From: Myxococcota bacterium
GTDB lineage: Bacteria > Myxococcota_A > Polyangia > HGW-17
Direction: 5' to 3'
Assembly (NCBI GenBank): GCA_018821745.1
Contig: JAHJLU010000100.1
Location: 1 to 12,411 of the forward strand
DNA length: 12,411 bases
A program made the translations under genes and the position numbers. The notes beneath the pieces are model-generated. The model worked only from the letters and a program-made list of their open reading frames with translations, ran no database searches and had not been told where the DNA came from. Shown one piece after another: positions 8,001 through 12,411 of the stretch (the stretch's first letter is position 1; every line of letters starts with the position of its first letter).

Positions 8001-8939
8001 GGTCCCGCCACAAACCGTGGAATGTGCACCATCGGTCACTAAAATAATATGGAGAGTACGGCAGGCCCGATCCTGGGCGTCCATGGGGGTCTCATCCGTG
8101 AAACTCAAGCCTGCTGCACAGTAGGTGTCGTCATCCCAATCGGAGTCCCAGCCACTGATGAGGTACTGGTGAATACTCGTGAGGGCTCCGGCGATGGGGG
8201 TCCCGCCTATGGCGAACAGCTCCTTGCTCTCGGCACAGTCACCGTCAAACCATTTCAGAATTTCACCGGCATTCGATACGGGGGTAAACCCGCCCCAGGT
8301 CGGATCCTGGAGCAGCGGCTCCACAATGTTTGCCCCGTTGAGCCAGTTGTTGGGATAATTGGGGGAGGGTGGCACTGCTCCGCTGCTGCAGCTGGGTCGG
8401 TTTCCGCAGGATGCAGCGCCAACCCAATCCTGGAACCCTGAAACAGAACAGCCACTCCCTGGATAATACTCTCCGGAGGTTGATACTCCCGAAGGTGGGC
8501 TGCAGTTTCCGTTGTTTGCCGTGCATGAGTCAGCGCAGGTCCCCGGACTGCACCCTGAGAGTGTCACGGGGAAAACGGCCAGGCCAAAGTTAACCTGCCC
8601 CGCGAAAGCCTGAACAGTTTGTCGCAGCGCACATTTGGCGTCGTTGACCCTGGTGGGCTCCATGCCGCAGCTGTTGCGCGGGGCTGTGGAAGGACACGAA
8701 TTGGGAAATTGGTATGCGGCGGTGGAGGGATTAGTACAGCCGAGCATGGAACCGGAGGTGTCGACCACGAGCATAAAATAGGGACGCGATGAAGCGGGCC
8801 AATCGGCGGGATCGAAAGAAGAGCAATCCTGCGCCAGTGCAGACGCTGGCGTAAACGCCAGCACCAAACCCAAACCCAAACAGAACACAATGAACCTTCC
8901 GGTTCCATCAGTAATGAGACGCTCTATTTTCTTACCCAT
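5031..8939 (-). CDS. Exported vWA protein with MopE-like repeats, Cys-rich module and MYXO-CTERM tail
   Basis: The 1302-residue protein has a Sec-type signal peptide: basic start, hydrophobic 16-29, likely cleavage after ASALA at 36. A vWA domain (about 52-390) keeps the MIDAS residues DTSGS at 60-64, Thr247 in GGTPIAGAL and Asp303 in LVTDG, so metal-dependent ligand binding is plausible. It has many extra cysteines. Residues about 392-995 hold 11 MopE-like repeats (CDGxDNxCxGxxDE). Residues about 1010-1225 are a Cys-rich, EGF/dickkopf-like stretch with recurring CxxxxC modules. The end matches a MYXO-CTERM sorting signal: GCS at 1266-1268, a hydrophobic segment 1279-1293 and RRR at 1294-1296. 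Members of that class are processed by a myxosortase encoded elsewhere and placed on the cell surface. The start is supported by AAGGAGGT four bases upstream of ATG. It is the first gene of a coupled pair with the FGE-like lipoprotein. Confidence 0.92.
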   Translation of the reverse strand: MGKKIERLITDGTGRFIVFCLGLGLVLAFTPASALAQDCSSFDPADWPASSRPYFMLVVDTSGSMLGCTNPSTAAYQFPNSCPSTAPRNSCGMEPTRVNDAKCALRQTVQAFAGQVNFGLAVFPVTLSGCSPGTCADSCTANNGNCSPPSGVSTSGEYYPGSGCSVSGFQDWVGAASCGNRPSCSSGAVPPSPNYPNNWLNGANIVEPLLQDPTWGGFTPVSNAGEILKWFDGDCAESKELFAIGGTPIAGALTSIHQYLISGWDSDWDDDTYCAAGLSFTDETPMDAQDRACRTLHIILVTDGAHSTVCGGTPSTVAATLFNTGVTFGGHYFPIQTHVIGFAGVSAADVNPIADAGDDGLINGSTTALTAANEVSLAQALSSIIASSIAPEVCDNEDNNCNGCTDEGFGHYCNEGLACCTWSTEVQRQTCLTSYEASLATNPPNGDIDLLPCTDSTDATDSSTWLCYDPEEICDGIDNNCDGQIDEGTLRCGDPLHCPTTEVCNGQDDDCDGFIDEGGVCGTCVPSPEVCNGCDDDCDGIIDNPPVGGFPSLSCGLPSPANCSGTMACEASQPAAQPGSCAAGAGYVTCTNNPQAEVCDGIDNNCDGLIDNGLASSTCEPAGNAPGLDYGPNSQCTMGVLTCTGASGWVCMGGTGPSAEVCDGIDNDCNGSVDDGAFGVGQTCGNNTSPCTPGTTQCINGALVCVGGNLPQPEVCDGIDNNCNGVVDEAPLADAPLSGANGCWNEPGNCCVFEGKQWCPPAGATCATTGSLSAPCHSGTLTCDGLNGWICSGDVVPSAEVCDGVDNNCNGQVDETVDGSPLNNVCYTPGYGLDTGCTSDASCLGECQVGLQTCGALNPGVWSDCVGEVTPTNEVCDGLDNDCDGETDELSDMPWIGQPCPGACNGVWHCTNGVQECLGGTMAEGRCNGLDDDCDGVADELDELQQDPMYGQTCGTGDGECAVGNYECIGGGWICVGEVGPSEEVCDGLDNDCDGLVDWNAECPTVNQVDYFCLEGSCRPECDPVMEFPCPGDQDCVETDVNGTSQWVCMPKTGGECGNETCPLGWNCVDEICVDPCESVECDTWEECRGGSCVDVSCSGLGDSCGHDEFCLDHQCIVDPCVAMECGDQEEYCVRTCTESSCEARCETLCLCSPGEYCDTTGACVVDLCLESNCESSERCNPLDGSCETDNCQSAICQSGDICFDGTCVGDPCANILCPTGFSCIIRSDFSGSDVSMIAGCEGDAGFWVDGDEGSTMTGSGGTAWGCSASNSGGREGSLAWLSMLGLLFAALLRRRTMGGVK
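5955..7766 (-). repeat. Array of 11 MopE-like Cys/Asp repeats in the vWA protein
   Basis: Eleven degenerate coding repeats with the core VCDGxDNDCDGxxDE recur at irregular spacing, separated by variable spacers that often contain C-T/S-G-C type motifs. The repeat unit is visible in DNA as recurring complements of CCGTCACA and GTTGTCGAT. The family is known from Methylococcus MopE (copper binding), and the PF11617-type motif is common in myxobacterial surface proteins. Some copies vary: the first is CDNEDNNCNGC and the fourth has CNGCDDDCDG with an added cysteine. The repeats are protein-level, not a mobile or CRISPR structure. Confidence 0.9.
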
Positions 8940-8943
8940 GGGG

Positions 8944-8951
8944 ACCTCCTT
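8944..8951 (-). promoter_or_regulatory. Strong Shine-Dalgarno site of the vWA/MopE-repeat gene
   Basis: Minus-strand AAGGAGGT lies four bases (CCCC) before the ATG at 8939. It is a near-perfect anti-16S match and fixes the start. It suggests high translation of the first gene of the operon. Confidence 0.85.
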
Positions 8952-8995
8952 ACAAAAAAACTCCCGATAAACAATAACACCACCTTGGGCCAGAT

Positions 8996-9024
8996 GGTAT
9001 AAAAAGTGTTCGAATCTGCGGCAT
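8996..9024 (-). promoter_or_regulatory. Weak sigma70-like promoter candidate for the MopE-repeat operon
   Basis: On the minus strand ATGCCG (9024-9019) and TATACC (9001-8996) are separated by 17 bp, matching 3/6 and 4/6 consensus positions. They would give a leader of roughly 50 bases before the ATG at 8939. The rest of the 214-bp divergent intergenic region (8940-9153) shows no clear hairpin, riboswitch or better promoter, and no convincing promoter for the plus-strand gene. Myxobacterial promoters often deviate from consensus, so this is only a candidate. Confidence 0.22.
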
Positions 9025-9143
9025 TACTCGTTATTAGGCGGCAATGCAAATGGACTCCCACAGTCATAAAATCTCCTTGTATCCGTGGATTTGTGGGAAA
9101 AAACCTGCTAATTTACCACATCGAGTCACTCACTGGTCTCCAT

Positions 9144-9149
9144 GGAGGG
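9144..9149 (+). promoter_or_regulatory. Shine-Dalgarno site that decides the 9154 start
   Basis: GGAGGG sits four bases (TTGC) upstream of ATG 9154. The earlier in-frame ATG at 9142 overlaps this site and has no purine-rich sequence of its own, so the protein most likely begins MTEQKK. Confidence 0.75.
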
Positions 9150-9153
9150 TTGC

Positions 9154-9975
9154 ATGACCGAGCAGAAAAAAATACCACCCACCCACTCCGTTCCACCCAA
9201 GGTGCCGGCTGTCACGGCACACCTCCCCCAGACGGTTATCATCCGCCTCTCGCAGCTTCCCTTTGCCCGGGAACAGCGGATGCAGGAGGCTCAGGCTGTT
9301 TTACCCAAGGGGCTCGACTTCACGGTGGATCTTGGTCCGTGGTTTGCCCTCCCCGTCTCCATCCCCGCGCCTCTGAAGCCAGAGACCTACGGACAAAAAT
9401 CCCAGACGCCTGCTCAGAGTGTCCCTGGTTACGCATCCGCGGCAGTTGCTCCGGCCTCACAGCCATATCAGCAACCCTACCAGCAGCCATACGCTCAGCC
9501 CCAGGGCCGTCCCGGCGGACTTTCGGGCCTCTCCGAATACGAACTGAAAAAACGCCAGGAGCTCGAGGAGTATGAACGCCAGCAGAAGGCGAGGCTCTAC
9601 GGCACAACCCAGCCCCAGAGTCCCCAGGGGGCACCGTTCCCCAGCGCACAATACCCCGCGGTCAATGCGCATTCCGGGCATTTCACCGCCGCAGCCCCGG
9701 CCATTGATCCCGGGGAGCTGGAGAACGCCAAAGCCGCCCTCACCCGCATCCAGGCCTTTGAGGATCAGTTCATTGATTCCATGAACGACGCCATCCGGAA
9801 CGATTACTTCTACCTGGTGGAGGAGATCAAGACTATTGATGCGAAACCCCAGGCGGAGCAATACGAGCTCATGCGCCGGTATCGGGGTTTTCTCAAGGAA
9901 AAACTCTACTGGCTCAAGTGGAGCACTTACAACGACTATATCCTCCTGCACAAGTTCCGCGTGGCCCACTCCTGA
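9154..9975 (+). CDS. Hypothetical Pro/Gln-rich protein with helical C-terminus
   Basis: I do not recognise the family. The 273-residue protein has no signal peptide or membrane segment and is probably cytoplasmic. Residues 1-75 are Pro-rich with a possible small beta/alpha region (TVIIRLSQLPF and FTVDLGPWFALPV). Residues 100-120 form a low-complexity QPYQ-type repeat. Residues about 127-148 are a charged helix with coiled-coil character (YELKKRQELEEYERQQKAR). A second low-complexity stretch follows. Residues 186-268 look all-helical with many aromatic residues (NDYFYLVEEIKTID, KEKLYWLKW). The ATG at 9154 is preferred over the one at 9142 because GGAGGG (9144-9149) is well placed for the later ATG and would lie inside the gene otherwise. 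It is divergent from the MopE-repeat operon and convergent with the zinc-ribbon/TPR gene. The layout suggests a scaffold or adaptor, but that is speculative. Confidence 0.8.
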   Translation: MTEQKKIPPTHSVPPKVPAVTAHLPQTVIIRLSQLPFAREQRMQEAQAVLPKGLDFTVDLGPWFALPVSIPAPLKPETYGQKSQTPAQSVPGYASAAVAPASQPYQQPYQQPYAQPQGRPGGLSGLSEYELKKRQELEEYERQQKARLYGTTQPQSPQGAPFPSAQYPAVNAHSGHFTAAAPAIDPGELENAKAALTRIQAFEDQFIDSMNDAIRNDYFYLVEEIKTIDAKPQAEQYELMRRYRGFLKEKLYWLKWSTYNDYILLHKFRVAHS

Positions 9976-10046
9976 TTCCCCCTGTTTCCCGTGGCGATGT
10001 CCATGCTGGTTATGGAGCGGGCCAGAGGCTGGATTCATTGAAAATG

Positions 10047-11231
10047 TCAGTCGATGCACATGCGGAGTTCGCCTATTTTGGCGATGAGGGCGGGGTTGTC
10101 CGGGTGTATCTCGGCTGCCTGCCGGTAATATTTCAGGGCACCCTCCAGGTCCTGAAGCGCTGACTCAAGAAAACCACCGAGCTCCATGGCAATATCAAAG
10201 CGATCTTCTTCGGATTTTTCGAATTTGAGGGCTTTTTCCAGCTCCCGAATGTAATCATTGGTGGATGAATCGGCCCGATAACAAGCGGCCAGTCGTCTAT
10301 GGAGGGGACTATAGTCATGGAATCTTTTCTGTGCTTTTTTGAGCACATCCATGGCTTTTTCCGTATCTGCTTCCCTCATGAAGTAATCGCAGGCCAGGGT
10401 CAAATATCCGCAGGCGATGAGGTCATCGGGTTCAGCAGCGGCGCTCTCAATGCAGAACTCGGAGAAATCCTTCCAGAACACGGGATCATCGGTAAGCCCC
10501 TCGAGAAGTGACGGCTCCAGCACCAGGGTGGGATCCATATCCAGTGCTACATAGAGAAACTCGGCGCCCTGATCCGGGTCATTTGCTTTCCCCATGAGTA
10601 TGGTGGCGAGGCGATACAGATTCTGCGCAACAGGCCTGCGCATTTCTTCGGGTAGATCTTCGTTCGATCCCCCCATGTGCTCATACCGATGGAAAAACAG
10701 GTCTATGAGTTTTTTCCACTCTTGTGAACGCTCATACATGCCCGCCAGGCGCTCAAAGGCGCCTTCGTGGGTGGGATCGTGAGCCAGGATCCGGGAATAC
10801 ACTTCCTGAAGGACAACCGGGTCGCCGGACTGCTCCTCGGTGAAGGCGGCGATCTCCAGCAGAGACTCAAGGCGTTCCGAACTGCTCTCCGCGGGGTCTT
10901 GGGTGGCAACCAGTTCTTCTCCAGGTGTACATGCTTCATCAGTGGGAAGGGATTCTACAGCATTGGCTTGTATCTCCATGGAGTCCGTGTCCTGCCCATG
11001 GGGTTCCGCCGCCGGTGCACCGGGAGCTGCAAAATCCTCGGGTTCTACCCCTGCGGGCTCGTCCAATAATCCCGAGTACACATCACCCTGGGAAACCCCC
11101 GCGTAACAGCGTGTACAAAACTCCTGGCCAGAGAGCTCCTCTCGGGTCAGGCGGTCTTCATAGACCTCCTGAAGGGAGCCTTTTTCATTTTTTTCCCCGC
11201 ATTGGCGGCAATACCAGAAGGTGCTTCTCAT
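10047..11231 (-). CDS. Zinc-ribbon and TPR-like repeat protein
   Basis: The 394-residue protein has no signal peptide and is probably cytoplasmic. Its N-terminus has two CxxC knuckles, Cys8/Cys11 and Cys39/Cys42, consistent with a four-cysteine zinc ribbon. Residues about 45-115 are an acidic, Ala/Pro/Glu-rich flexible linker. From about 119 to the end the sequence is helical with TPR-like units: around 139-172 (VYSRILAHDP), 203-235 (a shorter SEL1/TPR-like unit), 275-304, 306-338 and 346-391 (EGALKYYRQAAEIHPDNP, the clearest TPR). Such proteins usually mediate protein-protein contacts; no partner is evident. The start is the only possible one, since an in-frame stop lies at 11250-11252. The Shine-Dalgarno is weak (purine-rich AAAGAGAA). 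The gene is monocistronic as seen here and converges on the hypothetical gene, with 71 bp between stops (9976-10046) and no clear terminator hairpin. Confidence 0.82.
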   Translation of the reverse strand: MRSTFWYCRQCGEKNEKGSLQEVYEDRLTREELSGQEFCTRCYAGVSQGDVYSGLLDEPAGVEPEDFAAPGAPAAEPHGQDTDSMEIQANAVESLPTDEACTPGEELVATQDPAESSSERLESLLEIAAFTEEQSGDPVVLQEVYSRILAHDPTHEGAFERLAGMYERSQEWKKLIDLFFHRYEHMGGSNEDLPEEMRRPVAQNLYRLATILMGKANDPDQGAEFLYVALDMDPTLVLEPSLLEGLTDDPVFWKDFSEFCIESAAAEPDDLIACGYLTLACDYFMREADTEKAMDVLKKAQKRFHDYSPLHRRLAACYRADSSTNDYIRELEKALKFEKSEEDRFDIAMELGGFLESALQDLEGALKYYRQAAEIHPDNPALIAKIGELRMCID

Positions 11232-11267
11232 GGTGTTTATTCTCTTTCTTTATCAACTATGGACAAA

Positions 11268-11296
11268 ACTTTATCACAGAACAATAAAATCGTCAG
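11268..11296 (-). promoter_or_regulatory. Sigma70-like promoter candidate for the zinc-ribbon/TPR gene
   Basis: On the minus strand CTGACG (11296-11291) and TAAAGT (11273-11268) are 17 bp apart and match the -35 and -10 consensus at 4/6 positions each. Transcription would begin near 11261, giving a leader of about 30 bases. The surrounding DNA is locally AT-rich compared with the rest of the window, which fits a promoter. Confidence 0.4.
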
Positions 11297-11339
11297 CCCA
11301 TTAAACCACTCAGTGACCGGGGCGGGACCGGCGTGTATG

Positions 11340-11352
11340 CTCCCGTGGGGAG
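11340..11352. other. Palindrome CTCCC-GTG-GGGAG
   Basis: A perfect 5-bp inverted repeat with a 3-base centre lies in the divergent intergenic region. A similar CTCCC-G-GGGAG element lies 92 bp downstream at 11432-11442. With no U-tract after it and a position upstream of the inferred operator, it is not a convincing terminator. It may be a protein-binding site or chance GC-rich symmetry. Confidence 0.3.
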
Positions 11353-11377
11353 CGCCCGCAGGGAAAAATGATGCGGG

Positions 11378-11396
11378 GTGTCAAATGACTTGACAC
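11378..11396. promoter_or_regulatory. Perfect inverted repeat GTGTCAA-N5-TTGACAC, operator-like
   Basis: Two perfectly complementary 7-bp arms (11378-11384 and 11390-11396) flank ATGAC. The right arm contains a consensus -35 hexamer TTGACA on the plus strand, and the left arm gives the same hexamer on the minus strand. No good -10 lies at 16-18 bp on either side (CCAAAT at 11412-11417 is the best on plus, 3/6). The site lies between two divergent genes, about 80 bp from the phospholipase D-like gene's ATG, so it is a plausible dimeric regulator site. The regulator is unknown. Confidence 0.45.
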
Positions 11397-11431
11397 ATCA
11401 GGAGTATTGGACCAAATCAAAACTTGGAATT

Positions 11432-11449
11432 CTCCCGGGGAGCCTCCCC
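11432..11449 (+). promoter_or_regulatory. Overlapping GC-rich dyads in the probable leader of the PLD-like gene
   Basis: CTCCC-G-GGGAG (11432-11442) overlaps GGGGA-GCC-TCCCC (11437-11449), so the RNA could form a short stable stem with a 3-base loop about 30 bases before the ATG. If it lies within the transcript it could affect translation, since CCUCCCCCUCCC could also pair with purine-rich Shine-Dalgarno sequence. No riboswitch family is recognised. Confidence 0.3.
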
Positions 11450-11478
11450 CTCCCAATGACCCCACGTTCGGAGCTACA

Positions 11479-12411
11479 ATGAAATACCCTGTCATTCTCA
11501 CTTTTTTGCTGTCTCTTGTGTTCTTTGGATGTGACGATTCTCCCTCGAGCCAGAACACCAACAACCTGAACAATACGAACAACGCTAACAACAGCAACAA
11601 TCTCAACAACACGAACAACGCTAACAACAGCAACAATCTCAACAACACGAACAACGTCAATAACAGCAACAATACCCAGAATCCTCCCCTCGGGTACCTG
11701 GAATTCGTTGCACTGGACATATGGGCCATGGCCCTCCCCGAGAACGAGGCGACGCTGCAGGTCTCCCTCAATGGCACGGCCATAGCCGCCGAACCTGCAG
11801 ACCTGTGGCCGTCGTCACGCTACCCGTTGACGGAACCCGGCAACCTCACCATCAGTCTTGAGGCTCCCTACCACTACACCCTGGAGCTCTCTGTGAGCTT
11901 CGACCCCGCCGCTGTGCCACCTTTTCATGTCACCCACACCACTGCTCCCCTCAAGCACGGCATCAGTTCTGTTGCGGGCATGGACAGCACCACAGGATCC
12001 GAACTCCCCATGGTCACGGTGTTCGGGGGTCTTCGTCACAAGTGGTTCTCTGCCCAGGGCAGACCGGCCCGCCGGGGAAACACCCTGGAGCTCTTCATAG
12101 ATGGTGAAACCTATTGGGAGAGCCTCATGGATGATATCCTCACTGCGTCAAACCGCATCCTCCTTGCCAGTTGGTGGTGGGAGTCCAACTTCGAACTGGT
12201 CCGTGATCCGGCCACCCACATCTCCCTCACTCCCACCCAACGCTGGGAAAACACCATCATGAAAAACCTGGAAGACAGCCCTGCGGTTAAACGCATTCTC
12301 GTGGGCGAGTTCTGGGGCACCCACGACATCCTCGACTGGATCACCACCGATGACGAGATCCTGGCCCACGCCGAGACCCCGGCGGACAGTTTCGAATTTA
12401 TGGGTCAGGGC
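11479..12411 (+). CDS. Lipoprotein with Asn-rich linker and phospholipase D-like domain (3' partial)
   Basis: The frame runs open from ATG 11479 to the last base (311 codons), so the C-terminus is outside the window. GGAG at 11470-11473, five bases upstream, supports the start. Residues 1-17 are a short hydrophobic signal ending FFG, with Cys18 the likely lipidated residue; the -3 Phe is atypical and Asp follows at +2 and +3. Residues about 27-66 are an Asn-rich linker (NNANNSNNLNNT units). Residues about 69-190 are an unrecognised, probably beta-rich domain. From about 200 the sequence resembles the start of a PLD-superfamily domain: NTLELFIDGETYWESLMDDI, then ASNRILLASWWWE, then VKRILVGEFWG. 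This pattern is seen before the first HKD motif in cardiolipin synthase/PLD-like proteins. The HxKxxxxD motif itself is not in the window, so catalytic ability cannot be judged. An envelope-tethered phosphodiesterase or phospholipid-processing protein is the leading guess. Confidence 0.75.
   Translation, partial: MKYPVILTFLLSLVFFGCDDSPSSQNTNNLNNTNNANNSNNLNNTNNANNSNNLNNTNNVNNSNNTQNPPLGYLEFVALDIWAMALPENEATLQVSLNGTAIAAEPADLWPSSRYPLTEPGNLTISLEAPYHYTLELSVSFDPAAVPPFHVTHTTAPLKHGISSVAGMDSTTGSELPMVTVFGGLRHKWFSAQGRPARRGNTLELFIDGETYWESLMDDILTASNRILLASWWWESNFELVRDPATHISLTPTQRWENTIMKNLEDSPAVKRILVGEFWGTHDILDWITTDDEILAHAETPADSFEFMGQG
11578..11649 (+). repeat. Two identical 36-bp tandem repeats coding an Asn-rich linker
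   Basis: Positions 11578-11613 and 11614-11649 are identical base for base, each encoding NNANNSNNLNNT. A related partial copy precedes (11560-11577) and a diverged copy follows (11650-11673). Exact identity, including synonymous positions, points to recent duplication by slippage or unequal recombination. Such linkers extend lipoproteins away from the membrane and often vary in length between strains. Confidence 0.92.

Noticed and set aside
8950..9010. Possible sigma54 (-24/-12) promoter around TGGCCC on the minus strand
   Set aside because: The required GC is absent at the -12 position (TG instead), so it does not fit the consensus.
9142..9153. Earlier ATG start for the hypothetical gene
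   Set aside because: It would place the Shine-Dalgarno GGAGGG inside the gene and leaves the start with no RBS of its own.
9976..10046. Search for a bidirectional terminator between convergent stops
   Set aside because: I found no stable stem with a U-tract in these 71 bases.
11310..11783. 157-residue minus-strand frame with Leu/Val-rich stretches resembling membrane helices
   Set aside because: The hydrophobic stretch is just the complement of the AAC/AAT-rich Asn linker repeat, with no independent gene signs.

Overview
The window looks like a piece of chromosome from a myxobacterium-like (Myxococcota / former Deltaproteobacteria) Gram-negative bacterium. The main evidence is a C-terminal MYXO-CTERM sorting tail, two proteins built from tandem MopE-type Cys/Asp repeats, lipoproteins (one with a long Asn-rich linker), and moderately GC-rich DNA. 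A Bradymonadales-like lineage fits the Asn-rich linker, but that is a guess from style and not a phylogenetic result. No mobile element, tRNA, rRNA or CRISPR array was seen.

Layout. 1-2328 (+) is the 3' part of a large vWA / TPR / DUF2135 protein, probably the rest of a VIT-vWA family member whose start lies outside the window. It converges, with only 9 bp between stop codons, on a two-gene minus-strand operon. The operon is read from 8939 down to 2338. Its first gene encodes a 1302-residue exported vWA protein with 11 MopE-like repeats, a Cys-rich module and a MYXO-CTERM anchor. Its second gene encodes an 898-residue lipoprotein with 9 MopE-like repeats and a C-terminal FGE/sulfatase-modifying-factor-like fold. 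The two genes overlap by four bases (ATGA). A divergent gene at 9154-9975 (+) encodes a Pro/Gln-rich cytoplasmic protein of unknown function. It converges on a minus-strand gene (11231-10047) for a zinc-ribbon plus TPR protein. After a 247-bp divergent regulatory region comes a plus-strand lipoprotein gene (11479 to the window edge). It has a perfect 36-bp tandem repeat encoding an Asn-rich linker and the start of a phospholipase D-like domain.

How the parts may work together. The two operon products share the same repeat type and probably sit on the cell surface through different anchors, one by myxosortase processing and one by lipidation. Translational coupling suggests they are made in a fixed ratio. 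The MopE-like motif combines two cysteines with a DxDxDG-like acidic loop, so a metal-dependent (Ca or Cu) surface scaffold is a reasonable hypothesis. The vWA domain keeps its MIDAS residues, whereas the FGE-like domain seems to lack one of the two catalytic cysteines and is more likely a binding domain. The other genes are not clearly linked to this pair in function.

Limits. Everything here comes from reading the sequence by eye. Domain names rest on recognisable motifs, and no database search was run.
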